Part shown: one piece after another, positions 1 through 6,076 of the stretch | Layout of the letters: the number at the start of each line of letters is the position of its first letter | Numbering within the stretch: the stretch's first letter is position 1 | Source of the DNA: an uncultured Lachnospiraceae bacterium | GTDB lineage: Bacteria > Bacillota > Clostridia > Lachnospirales > Lachnospiraceae | DNA: 38,996 nucleotides | Direction: 5' to 3' | Assembly: GCA_902786365.1 (NCBI GenBank) | Contig: CADACD010000028.1 | Coordinates: 1 to 38,996, forward strand | Made by a program: the position numbers and the translations under genes | The notes under the pieces: model-generated | What the model was told of the DNA's origin: nothing | Databases searched by the model: none | The model's input: the letters and a program-made list of their open reading frames with translations, nothing else

Positions 1-84
1 CCTGCACAGGTTTATATGGACTTGAAAAAGTGTATCGAATTTATATAAAGGAGGTTCACCTGTTCCGCTTTTCCTCTGTGTATA

Positions 85-98
85 CCGCCCGAAGGCGG
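85..98 (-). other. GC-rich stem-loop with UUCG loop after the 72-residue gene
   Basis: Read on the minus strand this is CCGCC-TTCG-GGCGG, a 5-bp stem closed by a C(UUCG)G tetraloop, three bases after the stop codon of the gene ending at 102. No T-run follows, so it is a weak terminator candidate and may instead protect the mRNA end or set expression of a following gene. Positions 1-84 hold no convincing gene; an AAAGGAGG string on the plus strand near 47-54 is not followed by a usable start codon. Confidence 0.35.
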
Positions 99-101
99 CA
101 C

Positions 102-320
102 TTATTTGCTATTATTAATAGTTTTAATCGTTTCTACCGGAACACCGGTATAATCACTTAACATTTTAGGGCTTATGTGATATGTATAACATTCACTGCC
201 TTCATTTTTCCAAGCTCCACCGATAGGTAGAGCTTTATGTATCAATGCACCTTGTACGCTTAATACTGACATTCCTAATATTTCTGCTGCTGCTTTTACA
301 GATACTCTTTCTTTCTCCAT
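102..320 (-). CDS. Small excisionase-like helix-turn-helix protein
   Basis: A 72-residue protein beginning MEKERVSVKAAAEILGMS, which has the AAxxLGxS pattern of MerR/excisionase-type winged helix-turn-helix domains, then an LPIG..W turn and a YTYHISPKML strand. The start at 320 is preferred because AAAGGAG lies about 9 nt upstream and because it aligns with the start of the paralogue at 377-529. In-frame ATGs at 371 and 362 would give an 89- or 86-residue form. It is the last visible gene of the leftward early operon. Small proteins of this kind act as recombination directionality factors or transcription regulators in integrative elements. The specific role here is inferred; the DNA-binding fold is only a pattern match. 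Confidence 0.65.
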   Translation of the reverse strand: MEKERVSVKAAAEILGMSVLSVQGALIHKALPIGGAWKNEGSECYTYHISPKMLSDYTGVPVETIKTINNSK

Positions 321-376
321 TTCTTTTATTCTCCTTTCCGAATATTCTTGGCCACCTGCCATACTGCTCATTCCTT

Positions 377-529
377 TCAGAGTTTTGCTGATATGTGATA
401 TGTATATATTGATGACATCTTGACTGCTGTTCCTATAGGGAGTTTCCCTTGCTGCATTGCGATTCTGACAAATTGTGGAGACATATTTAGAATCGCTGCT
501 GCTTCTGTTGTTAATATTTTTCCTGCCAT
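377..529 (-). CDS. Short paralogue of the neighbouring excisionase-like protein
   Basis: A 50-residue reading frame beginning MAGKILTTEAAAILNMS and ending YTYHISAKL. It matches the protein at 102-320 along its length (EAAAILNMS against KAAAEILGMS, LPIG in both, YTYHIS in both) but stops where the neighbour continues with a further 17 residues or so. An AGGAGG box sits about 9 nt before the ATG. Its stop codon lies a few bases before the first possible start of the next gene, so the two are probably translationally coupled. Likely a duplicated helix-turn-helix protein of the element's early operon; whether the short form is functional or a truncated copy cannot be decided. Confidence 0.6.
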   Translation of the reverse strand: MAGKILTTEAAAILNMSPQFVRIAMQQGKLPIGTAVKMSSIYTYHISAKL

Positions 530-550
530 TATTCTTACCTCCTTCCTTAT

Positions 551-724
551 TCAGCTACTAGCCATATCTTTAGCATGTGTTTGTGCCAGTCGTTCTTCTG
601 CTTTTCCTGCTGCTTTTCCCTCTGCATATGCAGACATACAAAGCATTATCATTGTTTTCATTTCAACACTTTGTATTTTGATAAACTTCTCTGCCATGCT
701 TTCAATTAATTTTTCCTTTTCCAT
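551..724 (-). CDS. Small hypothetical protein, first gene of the leftward early operon
   Basis: A 57-residue frame beginning MEKEKLIESMAEKFIKIQ and ending in an Ala/Lys/Glu-rich helix (AYAEGKAAGKAEERLAQ). AGAAGGTG precedes the ATG by about 5 nt. It is the first gene downstream of a perfect-consensus promoter (772-800), followed within 25 nt by the helix-turn-helix gene at 377-529. The sequence looks entirely helical and could form a coiled coil. I do not recognise the family. The position suggests an element regulatory or early protein. Confidence 0.55.
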   Translation of the reverse strand: MEKEKLIESMAEKFIKIQSVEMKTMIMLCMSAYAEGKAAGKAEERLAQTHAKDMASS

Positions 725-771
725 TTTTTCACCTTCTTTTTAATCTAGTTTCTTTTGTTTCGTATATTGAC

Positions 772-800
772 ATTATAGTTTCTTAAATTTACTTTGTCAA
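772..800 (-). promoter_or_regulatory. Perfect consensus sigma-A promoter of the leftward early operon
   Basis: On the minus strand TTGACA (800-795), 17-nt spacer, TATAAT (777-772): both hexamers match consensus exactly. It drives the three small genes from 724. Such a strong promoter inside an integrated element implies tight repression, presumably by the divergent XRE protein. TTGACA/TGTCAA half-sites at 767-772 and 795-800 and a further TTGTCA at 808-813 are candidate operator arms. Confidence 0.8.
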
Positions 801-831
801 CTCTTTTTTGTCACTTTACGGAACTTTTTTA

Positions 832-860
832 TTGATTTTTGTGTAATGTTGTGATATTAT
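832..860 (+). promoter_or_regulatory. Promoter of the XRE repressor gene
   Basis: TTGATT at 832-837, 17-nt spacer, TATTAT at 855-860, 28 nt before the repressor ATG at 889. It faces away from the strong leftward promoter, with about 30 bp between the two -35 boxes, the layout of a lysogeny-type switch. Confidence 0.65.
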
Positions 861-888
861 TAATATTGAGAAAGGAAGTGATGAATAA

Positions 889-1275
889 ATGACTCAAGGC
901 GAACGAATAAAAGAAATAAGAAGCTCACTTGGTCTTACGCTTGAAAAGTTCGGTGAAAAGGTTGGTGTGACAAAGCAAACTATTAGTCGAATTGAAAACG
1001 GTATCAATAATCTTACTGAACAAATGGCAAAATCCATATGTCGTGAATTTAATGTTGATTACATATGGTTAACTACAGGCGATGGCAATATGTTCGTCGA
1101 TACAGATGATAACTTTATTGAAAAAATTGACAGGATTATGGCAAGTGAAGATGATGTGAGAAAGAACTTTTTTAAATTCATGTTATCTTTGAGCTATGAT
1201 GATGTAGTAGCTCTTGAACGTATTATGAATAGTGCTATAGATTTTTTCCAAGATACAAAAGAAGATGGTGATTGA
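889..1275 (+). CDS. XRE-family repressor of the integrated element
   Basis: A 128-residue protein with an N-terminal XRE helix-turn-helix (about residues 5-60; GERIKEIRSSLGLTLEKF, then VTKQTISRIENG), followed by the FNVDYIWLTTGDG segment typical of Firmicutes prophage repressors and a helical C-terminal region likely used for dimerisation. AAAGGAAGTG lies about 8 nt upstream. It is divergent from the tiny-gene operon with two opposed promoters between them, so it most probably represses the perfect-consensus leftward promoter and may regulate itself. No peptidase or ImmA partner is adjacent. The gene's last codons lie in a 13-bp inverted repeat shared with the convergent gene at 1290-1397. 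Confidence 0.88.
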   Translation: MTQGERIKEIRSSLGLTLEKFGEKVGVTKQTISRIENGINNLTEQMAKSICREFNVDYIWLTTGDGNMFVDTDDNFIEKIDRIMASEDDVRKNFFKFMLSLSYDDVVALERIMNSAIDFFQDTKEDGD

Positions 1276-1299
1276 CAGCTTAGTAACTGTCAATCACCA
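1266..1299. repeat. 13-bp perfect inverted repeat holding both stop codons of convergent genes
   Basis: TGGTGATTGACAG at 1266-1278 is repeated inverted at 1287-1299 with an 8-nt loop. The plus-strand repressor ends inside the left arm and the minus-strand 35-residue protein ends inside the right arm; both finish with the codons for Gly-Asp-stop. Could serve as a two-way terminator, although no T-run follows on either side. Confidence 0.7.
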
Positions 1300-1397
1300 C
1301 GAACATAAAGATACATTGTGAGTTTATATATTCTTTTCAGATATTTTTCATTATGTATTTTACTAATCAATTCAATAATAGCTTTTTTGTAATCCAT
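1290..1397 (-). CDS. 35-residue hypothetical protein of the mobile element
   Basis: The frame starts MDYKKAIIELISKIHNEKYL and continues KRIYKLTMYLYVRGD. An AGAAAGGAG box is 8 nt upstream of the ATG. The sequence is a pair of amphipathic helices with pattern IIxLIxKIxxxKxLKxIYxL, which resembles short proteins I associate with regulatory regions of clostridial prophages and conjugative elements; I cannot name a family. It converges on the XRE repressor and lies downstream of the small XRE gene at 1526-1723, from which it is separated by a 20-bp palindrome. Function unknown. Confidence 0.6.
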   Translation of the reverse strand: MDYKKAIIELISKIHNEKYLKRIYKLTMYLYVRGD

Positions 1398-1463
1398 GTA
1401 CAATGCTCCTTTCTGAATTGCATTGTAGCACATTTTTTTTATATTACCAGTCTTTGAAACATC

Positions 1464-1483
1464 ATTTCCATAATTATGGAAAT
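1464..1483. promoter_or_regulatory. 20-bp perfect palindrome between two minus-strand genes
   Basis: ATTTCCATAATTATGGAAAT is a perfect palindrome. A second, looser inverted repeat (TCACA-N5-TGTGA) is at 1506-1520. Both lie between the 65-residue XRE gene and the 35-residue gene, upstream of the latter. Perfect palindromes of this size usually bind dimeric regulators; which protein binds is unknown. Confidence 0.4.
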
Positions 1484-1525
1484 CGTGATAGCCGGTATAG
1501 TCATTTCACACAAAATGTGATACTG

Positions 1526-1723
1526 TTATTTGTATTCAGATTCAAACAGGCATGTAATTTTTACATTCATTGCAATAGCTATTGTTTCAAGCTGTAAAAG
1601 TGTCGGTGACACTTTACCGTTTTCGATGTTATTTATCGTAGATTTCCCTATACCGGATTTTTTCGATAATTCCATCAATGTGAAACCTTTAGTGGCTCTC
1701 ACTTCCCATAATAATATTTTCAT
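1526..1723 (-). CDS. Small XRE-family transcriptional regulator
   Basis: A 65-residue protein that is almost entirely one XRE helix-turn-helix domain: KGFTLMELSKKSGIGKST, then NNIENGKVSPTLLQLETIA, ending CLFESEYK. Proteins of this size and layout are common stand-alone regulators in Firmicutes. AAGGAGGT precedes the ATG by 6 nt. It is divergent from the K+ channel gene (start 1828), with 104 bp between; the two start regions share the same string GAGGTAATAAAATGA in opposite orientation. It may regulate itself and the channel gene (inference). Confidence 0.82.
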   Translation of the reverse strand: MKILLWEVRATKGFTLMELSKKSGIGKSTINNIENGKVSPTLLQLETIAIAMNVKITCLFESEYK

Positions 1724-1827
1724 TTTATTACCTCCTTATGCAAAAGTTTATAAAATAAAATATTATTATAGGGTGTATACTAATAAATTAATTTCTTGGA
1801 TGTACTATAGAATTATGAGGTAATAAA

Positions 1828-2568
1828 ATGACCAAAAAACTATATGAAATATCAATTAATATTCTTGCAGTTATCGCTGTAGTTCTTGCGGTTATTGATA
1901 TATCAAAAGGACTTACCGGATTTCAATATTACATTAATGTTGTAATATACATTATTTTTGTTATGGATTATCTGGTCAGACTCATTCTTATAAAAGATAA
2001 AAAAGATTTCTTTAAGAAAAATATATTCGATTTACTCGCAATAATCCCTTTTAATTCTATATTTAGAGTATTTCGATTATTTAAACTATTCAGATTAACC
2101 AAACTTCTCAAAGTTTCAAAAATGTTTAAACTTACAAGATTCACTGCATATATTGCAAGACTTGTTAATAAATGCAAGAGATTTCTAAACACAAATGGTT
2201 TTAAATATATGCTTATGCTCTCATTAGTTTCAATCGTTGTCGGAGCATTGGCAATAACATTCTTTGAGAATATGAAATTTTCAGATGGACTTTGGTGGGC
2301 ATTTGTAACAACCACAACAGTAGGATATGGAGATTTGTCTCCAAATACCACTGCAGGCCGAGTAATAGCAGTTTTCTTAATGTTGATTGGTATTGGTCTT
2401 GTCAGTTCTTTAACAAGTACAATTACAGGCTATTTCTTTACATCAAAGAAAATATCATATAAAGACAGCATAATTGATGATATTAGATTAAAACTTGATA
2501 ACTTACAGTCTTTATCAGACGAAGATATAGATGATATATGTAAAGTTTTAAAATCTTTAAAAAAATAA
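1828..2568 (+). CDS. Voltage-sensor-type potassium channel protein
   Basis: A 246-residue six-helix ion channel. S1 and S2 occupy roughly residues 5-55; a short S3 (FDLLAIIPF) leads to an S4-like helix with regularly spaced basic residues (RVFRLFKLFRLTKLLKVSK). S5 follows at about 130-150, then a pore loop with the selectivity filter TTTTVGYGDL, and S6 (FLMLIGIGLVSSLTST). The C-terminus is a short charged helix and has no RCK/TrkA domain. TVGYGD identifies K+ selectivity; location is the cytoplasmic membrane. The start has GAGGT 6 nt upstream. It sits in the mobile element, divergent from an XRE regulator, so it is probably cargo. Function in the element (defence, stress or biofilm signalling) is unknown. 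Confidence 0.85.
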   Translation: MTKKLYEISINILAVIAVVLAVIDISKGLTGFQYYINVVIYIIFVMDYLVRLILIKDKKDFFKKNIFDLLAIIPFNSIFRVFRLFKLFRLTKLLKVSKMFKLTRFTAYIARLVNKCKRFLNTNGFKYMLMLSLVSIVVGALAITFFENMKFSDGLWWAFVTTTTVGYGDLSPNTTAGRVIAVFLMLIGIGLVSSLTSTITGYFFTSKKISYKDSIIDDIRLKLDNLQSLSDEDIDDICKVLKSLKK

Positions 2569-2587
2569 AACTACATTAATCTATTTA

Positions 2588-2611
2588 TTGACAATATAAT
2601 ATGATTGTCAA
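2588..2611. promoter_or_regulatory. Inverted repeat TTGACAAT-N8-ATTGTCAA
   Basis: Two perfect 8-bp arms (2588-2595 and 2604-2611) with an AT-rich 8-bp centre, just after the channel gene and about 180 bp before the integrase. The TTGACA/TGTCAA arms resemble the half-sites in the repressor-controlled region at 767-813, so it could be another operator of the element's repressor. It could also form an RNA hairpin; no T-run follows. Confidence 0.35.
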
Positions 2612-2620
2612 ACAAAATAT

Positions 2621-2647
2621 ATGCCTCCTGCTACAAACAGAAGGCAT
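2621..2647. terminator. Imperfect hairpin between channel and integrase genes
   Basis: Arms ATGCCTCCTG and CAGAAGGCAT around a 7-nt loop with one mismatch. It follows the channel gene but lacks a T-run on the plus strand, so termination is uncertain. The rest of 2569-2789 holds no gene. Confidence 0.3.
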
Positions 2648-2789
2648 GCGCTGTAACTATTAACTGATGTCTCTGTTAATAATCACACAAAAATATATAT
2701 CTGACAATTATGATTATAACATTTTTGAGACATCCTTGCAAGTTAATGGGTGTATTTTTTATACCTAAAATTCAGAAAGGATGGTATAT

Positions 2790-3917
2790 ATGGCTAGAGG
2801 CAGAAAGAAAACTCAAAAGTTCAAAAGAGCAAATGGAACCGGATGTATTAAAAAACTTTCAGGAAATCGAAGAAAGCCCTATGCAGCTTTAGTGACTACC
2901 GGTAAGGAATGGAACGAAGAGAAACTGATATATAAACAAATTCAAAAGGTAATCGGTACTTTCAAAACTGAGCAAGAGGCATACTTAGCTCTTGAACAGT
3001 ATAAAATGTCTCCATATGACATAGATAAGGTAAAGATAACCTTTTCAGAAGTATATAATGAATGGTTCAAGCGACACAGTTTGGAAATAGGCTCTTCGAA
3101 TATCAGAGCAATCACGTCTGCCTATGACAAAATCAAGCCAATACACGAAAGACAATTTACCACCATAACTATTATAGATTTAAGAGATACAATAAATAAT
3201 GCAGTTGATAAAAACGGAAAGCATGTGTCGGCTGTTATGCAGGGTAGAATAAAATCTATGTTTAATCTTATATACGACTATGCTGTCGAGAATGAAATTG
3301 TGCAGGTGAATCTTGCCAGACAATTCCATATTAAAAATTATGACAAAAAAGTGAAAAGAGAAAGAAAAGATAAGTTGCCTATATCTCCTGAGCATGAAAC
3401 AATGCTGTGGAACAATGTTGACTATGGGTATATTCCAATGATACTTATAGGTATTTATACAGGATTTAGACCTCATGAGTTATGTGTGATTGAACGTGCA
3501 AATGTAAATCTTGATGGAAATTATATTATTGGTGGCGAAAAGACCGAGGCTGGCAAGGACAGATATGTCCCTATACATCCTAAGATTAAATCTCTTGTAG
3601 AATTTTATTACAACCAGTCTAACGGATTTGAATATCTCATTAATGCTTTTGACGGTCAGCGTGGTTCAAGCATGACTTACGATAAATACAGAGGAAGATT
3701 CAAAAATGCTTTTCGTCATTGTAATATTGACACAACTTTATACTCTCCTCACTGCACAAGACATACATTTATTACAAGAGCAAAAGAGGTTCGTATGGAT
3801 GACGAAGCCATTAAACTTATCGTCGGTCATGAATTTCATGGAGATGTTACTGCCCAAGTATACGATCACGCCGACAAAAGACAGTATCTTCAGGAGCAGA
3901 TAAGGAAAATAGAGTAG
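2790..3917 (+). CDS. int: Tyrosine recombinase (site-specific integrase)
   Basis: A 375-residue integrase. A basic N-terminal arm-binding region (about 1-70, RGRKKTQKFKRANGTG) is followed by a SAM-like core-binding domain (about 80-180) and the catalytic domain. Catalytic residues are visible: Arg227 in TGFRPHEL, His321 and Arg324 in HCTRH, His347 in GHEFHG and Tyr358 in QVYDHAD; a Lys lies in EKTEAGKDRYVPI. The start at 2790 is preferred over the ATG at 2781 because AGAAAGGA lies 9 nt before it. It would catalyse integration and excision of the element. Stop codon and terminator overlap at 3911-3931. Putative arm-type repeats follow directly. Confidence 0.93.
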   Translation: MARGRKKTQKFKRANGTGCIKKLSGNRRKPYAALVTTGKEWNEEKLIYKQIQKVIGTFKTEQEAYLALEQYKMSPYDIDKVKITFSEVYNEWFKRHSLEIGSSNIRAITSAYDKIKPIHERQFTTITIIDLRDTINNAVDKNGKHVSAVMQGRIKSMFNLIYDYAVENEIVQVNLARQFHIKNYDKKVKRERKDKLPISPEHETMLWNNVDYGYIPMILIGIYTGFRPHELCVIERANVNLDGNYIIGGEKTEAGKDRYVPIHPKIKSLVEFYYNQSNGFEYLINAFDGQRGSSMTYDKYRGRFKNAFRHCNIDTTLYSPHCTRHTFITRAKEVRMDDEAIKLIVGHEFHGDVTAQVYDHADKRQYLQEQIRKIE

Positions 3918-3946
3918 TCACTGACTACTCTATTTTTATATATTTT
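3911..3946 (+). terminator. Intrinsic terminator of the integrase gene
   Basis: AGAGTAGTCA and TGACTACTCT form a near-perfect stem (3911-3931) with a very short loop, followed by ATTTTTATATATTTTT. The integrase stop codon TAG (3915-3917) is inside the stem. Confidence 0.75.
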
Positions 3947-3947
3947 T

Positions 3948-4002
3948 GTTCCTTACACGTTCCTTACGTTTGTTCCTTACACGTTCCTTACGTGTTCCTT
4001 AC
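3948..4002. repeat. Five copies of GTTCCTTAC next to the integrase
   Basis: Exact copies of GTTCCTTAC lie at 3948-3956, 3959-3967, 3972-3980, 3983-3991 and 3994-4002. Starts are 11, 13, 11 and 11 bp apart, about one DNA turn, putting them on one helix face. Copies 1-2 and 3-4 form a repeated 22-bp unit. Short direct repeats near element ends are the usual arm-type sites of tyrosine integrases such as those of Tn916 and lambda, so this is probably part of the attachment region. Confidence 0.7.
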
Positions 4003-4046
4003 CGCCACATTTTTTTATGCGTTTTCATGTACAAAACATACGATTT

Positions 4047-5057
4047 TTAGAACTTTCCAGCGTTAGCAGCTTCTTCAACACTAACTGCAACAGCCACTGT
4101 AGCTCCTACCATCGGATTATTACCCATTCCGATAAGTCCCATCATCTCTACATGAGCAGGAACTGATGAAGAACCTGCGAACTGAGCGTCTGAGTGCATA
4201 CGTCCGAGTGTATCTGTCATACCATAAGAAGCAGGACCTGCTGCCATGTTATCCGGATGAAGTGTTCTACCTGTACCACCACCTGATGCTACTGAGAAGT
4301 ACTTCTTTCCTAAATCGTTACACTCTTTCTTGTATGTACCTGCAACCGGATGCTGGAATCTTGTTGGGTTTGTTGAGTTACCTGTGATTGATACACCAAC
4401 ATTCTCCTTGTGCATAATTGCAACACCTTCCTGAACATCGTCTGCACCATAACATTTTACTGTTGCACGAAGTCCATCTGAATATGCCTTTTCATATACT
4501 ACATTGAGCTCTGCTGTCTTGTAGTCATACTGTGTCTCAACAAATGTAAATCCATTGATACGAGAGATAATCTGAGCTGCATCTTTTCCAAGACCGTTTA
4601 AGATAACTCTTAATGGTTTCTTACGAACCTTGTTAGCCTTCTCTGCGATACCGATAGCACCTTCTGCTGCTGCAAATGACTCATGTCCTGCAAGGAAACA
4701 GAAACACTCTGTCTCTTCTTCCAATAACATCTTTCCTAAGTTACCATGTCCAATACCAACCTTACGGTGGTCAGCAACGGAACCCGGAATACAGAAAGCC
4801 TGAAGTCCTTCACCGATTGCTGCTGCTGCGTCTGCTGCTTTTCTACAGCCCTTCTTGATAGCGATTGCCGCACCAACTGTGTATGCCCAGCAAGCGTTTT
4901 CAAAGCAGATAGGCTGAATCTTTTTCACCTGGTCATATACATCTAAACCAGCGTCTTTTGTGATTTTTTCAGCTTCTTCAATTGAGCTGATTCCATAGCT
5001 GTTTAATACAGAATTGATCTGGTCAATTCTTCTTTCATATGATTCAAATAATGCCAT
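4047..5057 (-). CDS. GGGtGRT protein (conserved, function unknown)
   Basis: A 336-residue protein containing the family's name motif in SVASGGGTGRTLHPDN, close to the C-terminus. It has many Gly/Ala-rich turns (AAEGAIGIAEKA, GNNPMVGATVAVAVS), a pattern of soluble metabolic enzymes; no signal peptide or membrane segment. GGAGACGGACAAA precedes the ATG. It lies 17 nt downstream of a NifU-like scaffold gene in the same orientation; this pairing is conserved in Clostridia as I know the family, so the two probably act together, perhaps with an Fe-S cofactor. The biochemical reaction has not been assigned to my knowledge. It is the first chromosomal gene beside the integrated element. Confidence 0.85.
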   Translation of the reverse strand: MALFESYERRIDQINSVLNSYGISSIEEAEKITKDAGLDVYDQVKKIQPICFENACWAYTVGAAIAIKKGCRKAADAAAAIGEGLQAFCIPGSVADHRKVGIGHGNLGKMLLEEETECFCFLAGHESFAAAEGAIGIAEKANKVRKKPLRVILNGLGKDAAQIISRINGFTFVETQYDYKTAELNVVYEKAYSDGLRATVKCYGADDVQEGVAIMHKENVGVSITGNSTNPTRFQHPVAGTYKKECNDLGKKYFSVASGGGTGRTLHPDNMAAGPASYGMTDTLGRMHSDAQFAGSSSVPAHVEMMGLIGMGNNPMVGATVAVAVSVEEAANAGKF

Positions 5058-5074
5058 TTTGTCCGTCTCCTTTC

Positions 5075-5767
5075 TTACTCTTGTCTTGGATCGATAATCT
5101 TAACAGCGTCAGCTACACGACCATACTGTCCTTTAGCCTTTTCCCAAGCTGTATTAGGATCATCACCCTTTTTGATAAAGTCTGTCATCTTTCCTAAAGA
5201 AACGAACTGATAACCGATAACTTCGTTATTCTCATCAAGTGCAATACCTGTTACATAACCTTCAGCCATCTCAAGATAACGAACACCTTTTTCCTTTGTT
5301 GCATACATTGTACCAACCTGTGAACGTAAGCCTTTTCCTAAGTCTTCAAGTCCTGCACCTATTGCAAGTCCGTCATCAGAGAATGCACTCTGTGTACGTC
5401 CGTAAACTATCTGTAAGAATAATTCTCTCATAGCTGTGTTGATAGCATCGCATACAAGGTCTGTGTTTAATGCCTCAAGAATTGTCTTGCCCTGTAACAC
5501 CTCTGCTGCCATAGCTGCAGAATGTGTCATACCTGAACATCCGATTGTCTCAATCAATGCCTCTTCAATAATACCATTCTTAACATTTAATGAAAGCTTG
5601 CAGGCACCCTGCTGTGGTGCACACCAGCCTACACCATGTGTAAAGCCTGAGATATCTTCAATTTTTTTAGAGTGTACCCATTTTCCTTCTTCCGGAATTG
5701 GAGCCGGTTCATGCTTTGCGCCTTTAGCAACCGGACACATGTTTTGAACTTCCTGTGTGTAAATCAT
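5075..5767 (-). CDS. Iron-sulfur cluster assembly scaffold-like protein (NifU/IscU fold)
   Basis: A 230-residue protein related to IscU/NifU N-terminal scaffolds but longer. Candidate cluster ligands are the cysteines in GWCAPQQGAC, TIGCSGMTHS and LVCDAIN; the segment GCSGMTHSAAMAAEVLQGKT corresponds to the scaffold's second cysteine and helix. The extension after about residue 130 (GAGLEDLGKGLRSQVG onward) is specific to this partner of GGGtGRT proteins. GAAAGGAG is about 8 nt before the ATG. First gene of a two-gene operon with the GGGtGRT gene. The upstream region has two copies of GTGCAATAT. Known annotation is scaffold protein; whether it serves general Fe-S biogenesis or only its neighbour is unresolved. 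Confidence 0.82.
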   Translation of the reverse strand: MIYTQEVQNMCPVAKGAKHEPAPIPEEGKWVHSKKIEDISGFTHGVGWCAPQQGACKLSLNVKNGIIEEALIETIGCSGMTHSAAMAAEVLQGKTILEALNTDLVCDAINTAMRELFLQIVYGRTQSAFSDDGLAIGAGLEDLGKGLRSQVGTMYATKEKGVRYLEMAEGYVTGIALDENNEVIGYQFVSLGKMTDFIKKGDDPNTAWEKAKGQYGRVADAVKIIDPRQE

Positions 5768-6076
5768 TATTAGACTCCTTTCAAGTAATTAATCTTCATT
5801 TGTGCAATATAACGCTGTGCAATATCGTATGTACTATCATTTTATATTCTGCGAAATATAAAACAAAAAATAACGCATAGCATTTCATCACACTATGCGT
5901 CTATTTTCTCACAAATTACCAAATTAGTCTACAATTTTTTCCAAATAAATATCAATTTTTTACTTACCACCATTTTATGATTATTTTGTATATTGCAATT
6001 TGAGCATTTCTTATTGCTGTTTTATAAATTTATTTCCATTTTAGTTACACTGCTTTTATAATTTACAGTTAAATCA
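5768..6076. other. 309-bp gene-free spacer between Nudix and scaffold genes
   Basis: The stretch holds the terminator-like hairpin at 5860-5900 and a direct repeat GTGCAATAT at 5802-5810 and 5817-5825, about 40-60 bp before the scaffold ATG. No consensus promoter is evident for the scaffold operon. The rest is AT-rich with no reading frame I would support. Confidence 0.5.
5860..5900 (-). terminator. Terminator-like hairpin downstream of the Nudix gene
   Basis: On the minus strand ACGCATAG (5900-5893) pairs with CTATGCGT (5880-5873) around a 12-nt loop, followed by TATTTTTTGTTTT. It probably ends the transcript of the Nudix gene, about 175 nt after its stop. Confidence 0.6.

Larger units (their letters stand above)
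1..4010. mobile_element. Right-hand part of an integrated mobile element (prophage-like or ICE-like)
   Basis: The block holds a tyrosine integrase at its right end, a divergent repressor/early-operon switch, several proteins under 75 residues and a regulator plus ion channel that look like cargo. It abuts conserved housekeeping genes (GGGtGRT and Fe-S scaffold) at 4047. Five GTTCCTTAC repeats follow the integrase. No structural phage, relaxase or replication gene is visible, so the element type is undecided. The left end is outside the window and I found no duplicated attachment core between positions 1-100 and 3900-4046. The right boundary is set only by the repeats and the next chromosomal gene. 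Confidence 0.65.

Noticed and set aside
420-743. Plus-strand 107-residue reading frame
   Set aside because: It lies opposite two minus-strand small genes that have ribosome sites and a perfect promoter; the plus frame has neither.
1-4046. Attachment core duplicated at both element ends
   Set aside because: No shared direct repeat of useful length was found between the left 100 bp and the region after the integrase; the left end is probably outside the window.
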